Assembly: GCA_020845775.1 (NCBI GenBank)
Contig: JADLFC010000167.1
Span: 1-43,815, forward strand
DNA length: 43,815 nt
Direction: 5' to 3'
Source: Deltaproteobacteria bacterium
GTDB lineage: Bacteria; Bdellovibrionota_C; UBA2361; SZUA-149; JADLFC01
Of the stretch, positions 1 to 8,151 are shown in pieces; position 1 is the stretch's first letter, and every line of letters starts with the position of its first letter. A program made the position numbers and the translations under genes. The notes under the pieces are model-generated. The model made no database searches, was not told the DNA's origin, and was given only the letters and a program-made list of their open reading frames with translations.

Positions 1-2312
1 CCGAACTCTCTCTCAACAGCTCGCGAGCTAGCTTTATTACTAGTTCCGGTCTTGCCGTGAGCTTTCCCGTTGACTCTCTGGCTCTTTCCAGCCAGCACTG
101 TGGGTTCCGGGGATTTTCTTGAGAGCTTACCATTGCTCCACTCATCCCTATCTTCCTCCTCGTCCTCCTCCTCTGACATGCGTTCGGCGCCCCCACTGCC
201 ATACACCATCACTGACAGGTCTCTGACCACGGCGTCTATATCAGAGGCTTGTGCCAACAGCTCCTCTGAAGCTGCCGCTGATTCCTCGGCGGAAGCAGCG
301 TTGGTCTGCGTCACTTTGTCCAATTCGGTCACAGCGGTGTTAACTTGCTGAATGCCCGTAGTCTGTTCGCCGCTAGCAACCGAAATTGCCTTTACTAAGT
401 CAGCAGCCTTTACTGAACTTTCCTTCATCTTCTCCAGAGCCCTAGCCATTTCCTCTGACACTTTTACGCCTTGCTCGGCTAAGTCTTTAGAGCGTTTGAT
501 TTTATCGCTTGTCTCCTTGGCTGCTGCCGCACTTCTTTGAGCGAGGCTTCGCACCTCTTCGGCCACTACGGCAAATCCCTTTCCAGCATCCCCTGCTCTT
601 GCAGCCTCTACGGCGGCGTTTAAGGCGAGCAGGTTTGTCTGAAACGCGATATTGTCAATAGTTTTGATAATAGCCGCAGTCGCGTCAGCGGATTCGTTAA
701 TATCACCGATGGACGAGGACATTCTCTGCATTACATCAACCCCTTCCGTAGATAGCTCGTATACCTCGCTAGATAGTTTACTCGCTTGATCGGAGTTTTG
801 GTTATTGTTTTTCGTCATCGACGACACCTCTTCAAGCGAAGCCGCCGTTTCTTCCAACGACGCCGCCTGCTCAGACACTCCCTGTGCCAGCGCCTGCCCA
901 CTTGCAGCTACCTGATTTGCAGCGTGCGTTACCTCCTTAGTGCCAGTCGTTAGCCGATTCATGACCTCTATGAGCGGCCGCGCAATAGATCTTGCGCTCA
1001 AGGCTGCGAATAATCCGATGCCTACTACAGCAACGCCCAGGACGCAGACGACTAGCCACTTTAATTCAGCAAGTGGCCTAAATGCCTCCTCGTCGTCGAT
1101 TTCGGACATAATGACCCAGTTCATATCTTCGATGTTTAGTGGTCGATAGGCGCTTACCACTGGAACTCCGCGATAGTCCGGAAATACCTCAACGGCTGAA
1201 GTTCCGCCTAGCGCTGCCTCAGTGCCTTTAGTCTTTACCTCCTGAAAAAGTATTGAGGTGTTCTTTGCTCGAATCTTATCCAATGTTGCGTTAGGAACGC
1301 CTAGACCTGTCATCATGGAAAGGTATCCCTCTGAATCTTCGATTAAGAATCGCGACTTACTCCTCATCGAATAGTCCTGAGCAACGAGGTAGCTCTCCCC
1401 GCTAGCACCCAAGCCGATTTCTGACCATCGCTCCTTACTCGTCATTACTGAGTTAATCTTATCCACCGGCATTTGGAAAATAAGCACCCCAACTTTCTTA
1501 TCGCCGTCAAAAATGGGCGAGGCGATAAAACTCGCTGGTGCCTCATACGATGGCAAATAGGGCGCAAAGTCTATAAGCTTTACATAACTAGAGTCAGTTG
1601 CGCCATTTGCCTCGCGAAAAACCTTGCCGAGATTTGATTCTGCATATGGCCCATCAATAAGAGATGTAGTAAAGTCTAATTCCTTAAACACCGTATACAC
1701 CACATCGCCAGTATCCGGATCGACCAGGAACACGTCATAATAGCCAAACTTCTCCAAGAACCCACGAATTGCAGGGTGATATTTTGCATGGAGAGTGGAA
1801 TAGGTCGAGTTGTCACTACCGCGGTCGAGTTTGTGTTTTGACCCAAGTGGATTTTGGTTTGCGCGAATGTAATAGTACTGTAGCGATACCGACTCATCGT
1901 CTAGCCTATTTAGGATTGACATCATATCAGCGGTTTTGCCGTTATTCTGCTTGCTGTACTCGCTGGAAAATTCGCCTGTATAATATGTGCCTAATTTTGT
2001 TCTTAAGTCAGACGTATTTGAAATATTATTATCCTTGGCGACTGTTCGGAACGCCGCCTTAAGCTCAACCATAGCTTGCACTATGCCGGGATCCTCAGAC
2101 ATCGACGCGACCTGATTTCGTATAGTCGCGAAGTAGTCTTCTATCTGTTCGCCCTTAATTTCTCGAATAGCAGTTAGCTTATTAAAAGTTTCCTGCCTAA
2201 TTGTATTGCTAGTCGTGTTTAATGAGATTAACGCGAGCACCAAAACCGGCACTATGCCAGCTAGCAAAAAGCCAAGAATTAATCTCGCACGCAATGACAG
2301 TTTCTGTAACAT
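1..2312 (-). CDS. Methyl-accepting chemotaxis protein, dCache sensor (3' end cut by window edge)
   Basis: Transmembrane chemoreceptor that would signal through CheW/CheA. About 770 codons are visible with no stop before base 1, so the C-terminus is missing. Order: TM1 about residues 11-30, a large periplasmic region about 35-405 with dCache-type features ([15 protein letters not shown] near 193 and GASGESYLV near 302), TM2 about 419-438, a HAMP-like stretch, then the cytoplasmic coiled coil. The hairpin tip carries the near-invariant [20 protein letters not shown] and [15 protein letters not shown], which makes the family certain. The visible tail after the coiled coil is acidic and then Lys/Ser-rich. 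The start is the ATG at 2312; a G-rich stretch (GGGGGGA) lies just upstream. The ligand cannot be read from the sequence. No che or flagellar assembly genes are in the window. Confidence 0.95.
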   Translation of the reverse strand, partial: MLQKLSLRARLILGFLLAGIVPVLVLALISLNTTSNTIRQETFNKLTAIREIKGEQIEDYFATIRNQVASMSEDPGIVQAMVELKAAFRTVAKDNNISNTSDLRTKLGTYYTGEFSSEYSKQNNGKTADMMSILNRLDDESVSLQYYYIRANQNPLGSKHKLDRGSDNSTYSTLHAKYHPAIRGFLEKFGYYDVFLVDPDTGDVVYTVFKELDFTTSLIDGPYAESNLGKVFREANGATDSSYVKLIDFAPYLPSYEAPASFIASPIFDGDKKVGVLIFQMPVDKINSVMTSKERWSEIGLGASGESYLVAQDYSMRSKSRFLIEDSEGYLSMMTGLGVPNATLDKIRAKNTSILFQEVKTKGTEAALGGTSAVEVFPDYRGVPVVSAYRPLNIEDMNWVIMSEIDDEEAFRPLAELKWLVVCVLGVAVVGIGLFAALSARSIARPLIEVMNRLTTGTKEVTHAANQVAASGQALAQGVSEQAASLEETAASLEEVSSMTKNNNQNSDQASKLSSEVYELSTEGVDVMQRMSSSIGDINESADATAAIIKTIDNIAFQTNLLALNAAVEAARAGDAGKGFAVVAEEVRSLAQRSAAAAKETSDKIKRSKDLAEQGVKVSEEMARALEKMKESSVKAADLVKAISVASGEQTTGIQQVNTAVTELDKVTQTNAASAEESAAASEELLAQASDIDAVVRDLSVMVYGSGGAERMSEEEDEEEDRDEWSNGKLSRKSPEPTVLAGKSQRVNGKAHGKTGTSNKASSRAVEREF

Positions 2313-2782
2313 GATAAAAATCCCCCCGAAATATAGTGAACGGAATTGCTTTCCAAATGGCTGAAGCTTTCGATTTTAGATGTGACTAAGGACTGTCTAG
2401 TTTCCAGCTTCGCCGAGTTTTATCTTTTATATCACGGCATCTGCCAAATAATTCTTTAACAGAAAAGTTTACCGGCCTAAGTGTTTGAATTAACACTTGT
2501 TTTAGAATCCATAGCTTTCGGCACAATGTAGCTCGCAATTGAAAGATGTAAGCAAACAATCACTGGCTTTGCATTAGTCCAGCAATGGCTGATATAATAA
2601 AACAGACATATCTTGTGTAATTAGGAACTAAGTAGAATTAAGCTAAATCACCAGCTATAGAGAATACAGCGCTTTTCTGGATGCATCTAATAAGTAAGAT
2701 AATAAACTCGTAGATTAATTAGCTCGCAATGCGGCGTTACTTAAGTTAGGGGATCATTAGTGAGCGATTATGAGCGAATGAT
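2313..2782. other. Intergenic region, 470 bp, AT-rich, between divergent genes
   Basis: This stretch separates the chemoreceptor (-) from the lytic transglycosylase (+), so it should hold promoters for both. I see no convincing ORF. A small dyad, AAGTGTT (2479-2485) and AACACTT (2492-2498) with a 6-nt loop, could be an operator; neither side is followed by a real T-run. No sigma-28 box with correct spacing was found upstream of the chemoreceptor. Confidence 0.5.
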
Positions 2783-3448
2783 ATGGTAACGAAACAAAGA
2801 AAGATGAAACGTTCAGCAGTTGCTAGGGTCGGCTTTTTAGCGGCAGTTGTGTTGCTGCTGTTTCTCCTGCCAAGTATGGCATTTGCTAGTCCGATTTACG
2901 TCGTGCATGGAGCAAATGGCAAAAAAATATTTACGACTCGTGTGCCAAGGAACGGATCGTCTTACTATGTTCTGCCGACCAATAGATTTAAGCGAGCGCA
3001 TTTTAGTCGCATCGGCCGCCGGGGATGGAGCGCTAGCCCGATAGCCAAGAGCCAATTCGATCACATCATCGTTAAGACTGCAAAGGCTAACGACCTTGAG
3101 CCTGCATTGGTAAAATCAGTAATACACGCAGAATCGGCATTTAATCCGCGCGCTGTTTCGCCTAAAGGCGCTGTGGGACTAATGCAATTAATGCCACAAA
3201 CCGCCAGGCGTTTCGGCGTGGCAAATAGTTTTAACGTCGAAGACAACATTGCCGGCGGTGTTCGTTATTTGCGCGTTCTTAGCGACAGGTACCGCGGGAA
3301 TCTCCGCCTAATCCTTGCTGCTTACAACTCTGGCGAGCATTCGGTAGATCGCTATGGGGGAATTCCACCTTATAGAGAGACGCAAGTGTATGTGACGAGA
3401 GTATTAACGCTCCTCGAAAGATATCGCGCATTACAGAGAAAAGCATGA
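2783..3448 (+). CDS. Periplasmic lytic transglycosylase (SLT / Slt70 catalytic domain)
   Basis: Cleaves the MurNAc-GlcNAc bond in peptidoglycan with formation of 1,6-anhydroMurNAc. It is 221 aa. The N-terminus is basic, followed by a hydrophobic signal segment (about 16-35, ending SMAFAS). Residues 37-60 (IYVVHGANGKKIFTTR) resemble the short DUF4124-like segment often seen before this domain. The SLT domain covers about 90-215: catalytic Glu117 in IHAESAFNPRAVS, GLMQLMP (132-138), AAYNSGE (179-185) and PYRETQVYV. All hallmark motifs are present. Start choice is uncertain: ATG 2783 or ATG 2804 (MKRSAVAR), neither with a strong Shine-Dalgarno site. It stands alone, convergent with the metzincin gene. 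Confidence 0.93.
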   Translation: MVTKQRKMKRSAVARVGFLAAVVLLLFLLPSMAFASPIYVVHGANGKKIFTTRVPRNGSSYYVLPTNRFKRAHFSRIGRRGWSASPIAKSQFDHIIVKTAKANDLEPALVKSVIHAESAFNPRAVSPKGAVGLMQLMPQTARRFGVANSFNVEDNIAGGVRYLRVLSDRYRGNLRLILAAYNSGEHSVDRYGGIPPYRETQVYVTRVLTLLERYRALQRKA

Positions 3449-3489
3449 TAAGCCTGACTGGATTTAGTCGAGTATTGCTACTGGCAGTC

Positions 3490-6400
3490 TCAATACACCC
3501 TTAAACCTTTCCAGCTTCCCAGTGGCAAATCGCCATTTAGCCCAAATTGCTCTATAAAAGGACGTTCTCCGAAGTTTGAAATGGGAAGAGCAGCCCATAA
3601 TCCGCTCTCTGGTCGCCAGACTGCCAAATCATGGCGCCCATCGCCGTTAAAATCTCCCTGCACAGGTTGGTCTGTAGAGAGACCCCAATTTATAACCAAG
3701 GGATCCTCATCAGTTAATATGTTCCATTGCCCAGTTCCGGGTCGCCAAACTGCTATATCGGCCACCGCATCTCCGTCAAAATCGGCTTGAACGGGAACAT
3801 CTCCCTCCTGTCCCCACGACGTAATTTTAACACTGCCATCGGCGAATAATATATACCATTCACCGCTCGACGGTCGCCAAACCGCTATATCGCATACCGC
3901 ATCGCCATCGTAGTCAGCTGGAACTGGAATGTCCTCTTGCTCTCCCCAGTACAACGCTCGAACCTGCTGCTTAAGTTTATTCTGTATCAAAAGGTACCAA
4001 CTAGCGTCACCTGGACGAAAAATCGCATAGTCCGTAATCCCGTCGCCATTATAATCACAAGCAACCGGAACGTCTCCGTTAAGGCCCCAACGCTCCTCTA
4101 GCCAGTCTTGGCCATTAGCCAATCTGGAAATCCATCTGCCATTTGAAAAAATCGTCGGACTATTATTGCCGTCTCCGTAAAAGTCACCTGCAACGGGAAA
4201 TCCGAAACTCAGCTTAAGAGCCATGCTCTCAAATACCCCGTGAGCCCCACCATCTCTTGGCAAAAGCGCCTCGAAATCTCCCGAATCGCCAATTTCACGT
4301 GCAAGGAGGCCCGAGGATCGCCGCTTCTCAAACCACTTACCAGCCGAAAAATTAAATTCCGGCCGCCAGACAGCCAGATTGGTTTGTCCGTCCCCATCGC
4401 TATCGCCATAGACCATAATCTGCTTAGCGTAGCTCCCTAAGAGCCTCGCACTATACACTGTCGTGTCCCCCGCCAGCACTTCATGTGCAAACGATGTTGT
4501 TCTGCCATCTACGAAATTTCTAACTTCCACCTCTCCGCGAGTTTTGTTAAGCAATACTAGCTCCTCTGTCCCGTTCGCGTCGCAATCGCCAATTGCAATC
4601 TTCTCTCCACTACGTGGGCTGCGAACGAAGTCTTTAATTTCGCGCGCTTTAGAGAAGAATATTCTAAGAAGCCCAGAAGTTGTTTTTATGCCAAGGTCAC
4701 TTCGCCCATCACCATCAAAGTCACCGACCAACGGCTCTACCATATCTACAAATGGCACTTGACCTAAGGTAAAGGCATGCCTATTGCCATTCGCTAACCA
4801 GCTATAAAAAAAAGTCTCGCCATTAGCCGAACGCTTAAAAATGATCCGGTCCGAATAAGTATCTCCGTCGATATCTCCAACTAATGGAAGCAGCAAGGCT
4901 TTTCTATCGCCAATTAATTGAAAAGTATCTTGCAAATGCTGCTCTGGCATAGCCGAAAATTTAATATACCAACCATCACCCGGGCGAAATACAGCTAAAT
5001 CGCCTTTTCCGTCGGAGTCGAAATCTGCAACGAGAGGGACATCGTCGGCAAGTCCCCACTGAGTAGTTGAGACACCTTCACTTCCAGTTCCAGATATAAA
5101 CCATTCTCCAGCATTGCGATAAACTGCTCTATTTAGCCCCAAGCCGTCTTTGTAGAGCAATGGAATATCCCCAAAAAAACCACCAAACTGCGGCCCTTCT
5201 ACCACATTTCCCATGCAATCCACGTCTTGCCATCTGCCCGAGTGAGAATTGTAGAGAGCTATTCGGTTATCGACAAAACCCCCTCCTCCAACATTTGCCA
5301 TACCACCACCTCCTTCTTGGCGCGCCACTTCTACGCCCGGCCATCGCAAGTCGTCGCTTGAACTCACTATGCTAGCCAATAGAGAGGAAACGCTTAAACT
5401 TTGAGAACTAGTCCTCATTCCGTCCGATGCCGAGATTACTAACTCCTGACTCAGTGACGTTGTATTGTCTTCGCTCACGGCGTATTGAACCGTCGCACCT
5501 TGAGGGTTATATGTAACTATGGAGCCCTTAGGTAGATTGGAAATATCTATAACTACCGGAGCGCCTTCTGGATCATGAACTTTTACAGCAAAATACAGCA
5601 CGTCGGCGCTAGCATTTGCGGATATTGCAGAACTAATCTCAATAGCTGGCGCCGCATTTTTTGGCGCCACTGCAAGCCAAAATGTTTTCTCACTCAACAG
5701 CTTAGAAGAATCTACCGCTCTAAAACTAAGAGGCTGGCGTTTTAGATAGTCATTTGGGACACTCCATTTAAAACTGCCCCTATTTCCATTCTTTTTAAAT
5801 CTGGCTCCAGGCATTTCGTTTAGCACGAACCTGTTAATTAGCTGAAAGGACTTAACTTGATCCAAAGCATCATCATCTTCAACCCAAAACTCTACGTAAA
5901 AATCCTGACCTTGCTCTACTATTATTTCATTGCGTTCATCTGCAACAGCCGCAGTCGTCAATATCCTTGGCTTGCGGTTAGTATCATAGATATCGATAAG
6001 GAGTGTAAGCTCACTAACAGCCAAAGAGGTGCGAGCAATTATAGAAACCGGGAAGCTCACAATTGGTTGCTTGCGATTAGCGACTGAGAAGTCGGGGGCG
6101 TAAAACAGCTCGGCCGTGCGCGGGTCGAACATTGCCCCAGGAGGCAAACCATAAGCTTCATACGTCAAGCCGGGCAGTTCATCGTGAGCGTCGACGCGGA
6201 AACTAGACTTAAGCACTCCGCCCTCGTAAACTTGCACCCGCTGCTCACTGCCAGAGCTAAAAGCAAGCGCCGAATTGCCTTCGCTCGCGCTATCACTCGT
6301 TGAAAAGTTAGGCGGATAAATTCCAGTAAAACACTCACCTCCTGGCGCACCAACGCCAGCATGCCTTTCGTACTGTGCTATAGAATAGCCAGAAAAGCCA

Positions 6401-7221
6401 TCTGCGTTGTTTCTAAAAAATGGCCACATTAGAGAAGCAGGCGAAGTGTTGTCGTGCCCCATACCGAGAAAATGACCAACCTCGTGTGCTAAGGTCGATG
6501 CGATACTAAGCTTAGCACCTGAAAAATCTCCCCCCTGAGAGACAAACAATACAGCATAGTCCTTAGCAACGCACGAAGAGGCCGCATAGGCGAGGCCGAA
6601 AGTGCTGTGAAAGTTGCCGCGTCCAAGTACGACCCTTAAATCGTGTTCCGGGTGCGCTCTATTTTGCCACTCGTTATGCAATACATTTAGCATCCCGAAG
6701 GCATCGCCGCGATACGAAACATCGGCAAATGGATCAAAATAATCGTCTCGAAAAATTTGCACGCCGGCCAAATATATTTGGAGCTTTAATGTCTTTAGAT
6801 ATTTGTTGGCGCCGATAACAGCCTGAACAATTTCGCTTACTACTTCATCATCGCCACGAAGCCCAGTAAACTCTCCTGGGGAAATCGCAATAACATCAAT
6901 CTGACGCCAAATATTCAAATTCGACTCTGCGTCATCAAGTTTTAAAGGGCCTTGCCCCTGCCGTAGCGTCGATAACATAGCTGGCGACATTTCTTCGCCA
7001 GGTACCGAATCCTCCACCAAACACTTGATTCCAGTATCCAGTTCCGAAAGACCATTAGCAAATATGTCCAATCCTTGGTCGTCTATCAAGCGGCTCTCGT
7101 CCACTGCTACGATATATTGCGCTAGACCTACGGACGGAAAAGCCAAAATATAACAAAGAAAGCCACTTAAGATTGCGAAATGCCGAACAAATTGCCTCAT
7201 GCCGATACCGAACGCTAACAC
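3490..7221 (-). CDS. Giant secreted metzincin metalloprotease with Ig-like region and FG-GAP/VCBS-like repeats
   Basis: A 1243-aa exported protein. A signal peptide (to about residue 35, ...SVGLAQ) is followed by a zinc protease domain with the metzincin signature HEVGHFLGMGH (ligands His246, His250, His256; catalytic Glu247) and a candidate Met-turn at Met265. A middle region has a putative Ig-like stretch (GLPPGAMFDPRTAELFY, about 355-375). The C-terminal half, from about 690, carries about ten repeats of the type DFDGDxxxDIAVWRPxxGxW, with Asp-rich loops typical of calcium-binding FG-GAP propeller blades; the last three or four are the most regular. Family knowledge suggests an extracellular or surface protease; the substrate is unknown. 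The listed start is GTG 7221, with GGAAGG only 2-3 nt upstream; ATG 7200 would remove seven residues and leave a good signal peptide. Confidence 0.85.
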   Translation of the reverse strand: MLAFGIGMRQFVRHFAILSGFLCYILAFPSVGLAQYIVAVDESRLIDDQGLDIFANGLSELDTGIKCLVEDSVPGEEMSPAMLSTLRQGQGPLKLDDAESNLNIWRQIDVIAISPGEFTGLRGDDEVVSEIVQAVIGANKYLKTLKLQIYLAGVQIFRDDYFDPFADVSYRGDAFGMLNVLHNEWQNRAHPEHDLRVVLGRGNFHSTFGLAYAASSCVAKDYAVLFVSQGGDFSGAKLSIASTLAHEVGHFLGMGHDNTSPASLMWPFFRNNADGFSGYSIAQYERHAGVGAPGGECFTGIYPPNFSTSDSASEGNSALAFSSGSEQRVQVYEGGVLKSSFRVDAHDELPGLTYEAYGLPPGAMFDPRTAELFYAPDFSVANRKQPIVSFPVSIIARTSLAVSELTLLIDIYDTNRKPRILTTAAVADERNEIIVEQGQDFYVEFWVEDDDALDQVKSFQLINRFVLNEMPGARFKKNGNRGSFKWSVPNDYLKRQPLSFRAVDSSKLLSEKTFWLAVAPKNAAPAIEISSAISANASADVLYFAVKVHDPEGAPVVIDISNLPKGSIVTYNPQGATVQYAVSEDNTTSLSQELVISASDGMRTSSQSLSVSSLLASIVSSSDDLRWPGVEVARQEGGGGMANVGGGGFVDNRIALYNSHSGRWQDVDCMGNVVEGPQFGGFFGDIPLLYKDGLGLNRAVYRNAGEWFISGTGSEGVSTTQWGLADDVPLVADFDSDGKGDLAVFRPGDGWYIKFSAMPEQHLQDTFQLIGDRKALLLPLVGDIDGDTYSDRIIFKRSANGETFFYSWLANGNRHAFTLGQVPFVDMVEPLVGDFDGDGRSDLGIKTTSGLLRIFFSKAREIKDFVRSPRSGEKIAIGDCDANGTEELVLLNKTRGEVEVRNFVDGRTTSFAHEVLAGDTTVYSARLLGSYAKQIMVYGDSDGDGQTNLAVWRPEFNFSAGKWFEKRRSSGLLAREIGDSGDFEALLPRDGGAHGVFESMALKLSFGFPVAGDFYGDGNNSPTIFSNGRWISRLANGQDWLEERWGLNGDVPVACDYNGDGITDYAIFRPGDASWYLLIQNKLKQQVRALYWGEQEDIPVPADYDGDAVCDIAVWRPSSGEWYILFADGSVKITSWGQEGDVPVQADFDGDAVADIAVWRPGTGQWNILTDEDPLVINWGLSTDQPVQGDFNGDGRHDLAVWRPESGLWAALPISNFGERPFIEQFGLNGDLPLGSWKGLRVY

Positions 7222-7254
7222 CGCCTTCCAAAAACTATTATTAGGGAAAAAAGC

Positions 7255-7306
7255 TATACCGTTTCCAAAAAGTAAGTCAAATATTTTACTTTTTGGAGAC
7301 GGTATA
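7255..7306 (-). terminator. Rho-independent terminator with a 21-bp stem
   Basis: The arms 7255-7275 and 7286-7306 are reverse complements over 21 bp with one mismatch, around a 10-nt loop. Read on the minus strand the stem is followed by GCTTTTTTCCC, a proper U-tract. It sits between the 99-aa gene (stop at 7323) and the start of the metzincin gene, so it should terminate the former and separate the two units. The stem is long and AT-rich for a terminator. Confidence 0.8.
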
Positions 7307-7322
7307 TTTATGGAGGCTTGAG

Positions 7323-7622
7323 TTACGCAGCTATGCGGCCGAAGGACGGCCCTATTACGCCAATTGCTCGAAGGATGCTAGCTGGCGAAATTTCGAGGTG
7401 GTTACAAATACTGACAAAGGAAAAAAGGTAGTCCTCATCGGTAGATAGAAAAAATCGACAGGCATCGCGATGCAGTTCTCCGCCTTTTTTTAGGTCCTCC
7501 ATGGCAGTTCTCAGCACAGCTCTCATGAGGTTGCGCTCCGAATCTGCGGTGTCCATTGGCTCGACATCCTCAAATGCCGAGTAGATCGCTGTTTCTGCCT
7601 TCAAAGACCCTCCTCGTTTCAC
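7323..7622 (-). CDS. Conserved small protein, 99 aa, function unknown
   Basis: A soluble, mostly helical 99-aa protein with no signal peptide or membrane segment. The central part (about 30-90; RAVLRTAMEDLKKGG, DACRFFLSTDEDYLFSF, ICNHLEISPASILRAI) resembles from memory a family of small uncharacterised proteins in which an acidic, aromatic stretch (YLFSF) is followed by a cysteine and a short helix-turn-helix-like end. I cannot name the family with certainty. It is monocistronic: a divergent small ORF lies upstream and a strong terminator downstream. A regulatory or DNA-binding role is possible but unproven. Confidence 0.65.
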   Translation of the reverse strand: MKRGGSLKAETAIYSAFEDVEPMDTADSERNLMRAVLRTAMEDLKKGGELHRDACRFFLSTDEDYLFSFVSICNHLEISPASILRAIGVIGPSFGRIAA

Positions 7623-7624
7623 TT

Positions 7625-7652
7625 TTGTTCAACGAATACAATACCTTATACT
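7625..7652 (+). promoter_or_regulatory. Candidate sigma-70-type promoter
   Basis: TTGTTC (7625-7630) and TATACT (7647-7652) are separated by 16 nt. The -10 matches consensus at five of six positions; the -35 matches at three. It lies 20 bp upstream of the 34-aa ORF with the GAGG ribosome site and could also drive the 83-aa gene at 7900. Prediction by eye only. Confidence 0.35.
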
Positions 7653-7672
7653 TAAATAAACGAGGTATTATT

Positions 7673-7777
7673 ATGAATTATATCGACTTATTGTGGAGTT
7701 TCCTTTATAGGAATTTCCAAACTACCGCTATAGCGCTAAAAACAGCTTCACCAAATGCCGCTAGTGTTATAGTTTAA
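7673..7777 (+). CDS. Possible small protein, 34 aa
   Basis: An ATG at 7673 is preceded by GAGG with a 7-nt spacer and opens a 34-codon frame that starts MNYIDLLWSFLYRNF and ends SVIV before TAA. The first half is hydrophobic and aromatic and could form an amphipathic or membrane-associated helix. A plausible promoter lies just upstream. No homologue is recognised. Good ribosome-site spacing is the main support; the frame could still be chance in AT-rich DNA. Confidence 0.35.
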   Translation: MNYIDLLWSFLYRNFQTTAIALKTASPNAASVIV

Positions 7778-7899
7778 TTATGACGATATAAGTTGTTATA
7801 AGGATTTAAGTTTCAGACTATTGGCGGTGCTTACCGTCTTTTATGAGGTGGTTATTCGCTTCGCCATCTGCCTGGATTAATACTGAGCAAGGAGGGGGC

Positions 7900-8151
7900 A
7901 TGTATATTAAACCTCTAGAACCACAACCAGCGATTAAAACGCCCAAGCAAATTCGCCAGGTGGCGAACGAAAGAAACGATGATTTAAACCAGGATCAAGA
8001 ATTTGTCTTGGAAATAGAAGCACTCAAGGGAAGCGAGAAATACAGCCCAGGGGATAATGGAGATCACAGCAAAGAGCAGGAGCAGAAAACTCAAAAAAAA
8101 GATGACGAGAAAGCTTCTCTCCCTTCGACGAATTTAGACATTACTGCTTGA
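7900..8151 (+). CDS. Hypothetical acidic/charged protein, 83 aa
   Basis: The start is set by a near-perfect AAGGAGG a few bases before ATG 7900 (MYIKPLEPQP). An upstream in-frame start at 7843 has no such site and adds 19 residues of unlikely composition. The protein is hydrophilic and probably disordered: a Pro-rich N-terminus, an acidic middle (DQEFVLEIEALKG) and a Lys/Glu/Gln-rich tail ending LDITA. There is no signal peptide, membrane segment or cysteine. No known family is recognised. Its last 18 bases overlap the 3' end of the histidine kinase gene, tail to tail. Confidence 0.6.
   Translation: MYIKPLEPQPAIKTPKQIRQVANERNDDLNQDQEFVLEIEALKGSEKYSPGDNGDHSKEQEQKTQKKDDEKASLPSTNLDITA

Noticed and set aside
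2341-2420. Sigma-28 (flagellar) promoter upstream of the chemoreceptor
   Set aside because: TAAA and a GCC-containing -10 can be found, but the spacing is 13 nt, not 15, and the -10 is poor.
3449-3489. Bidirectional terminator between the convergent lytic transglycosylase and metzincin genes
   Set aside because: GACTG and CAGTC can pair, but the stem is 5 bp with a long loop and no T-run.
3560-5060. Regular DNA repeats that could suggest a CRISPR or satellite
   Set aside because: They are degenerate and encode the FG-GAP-like protein repeats in frame.
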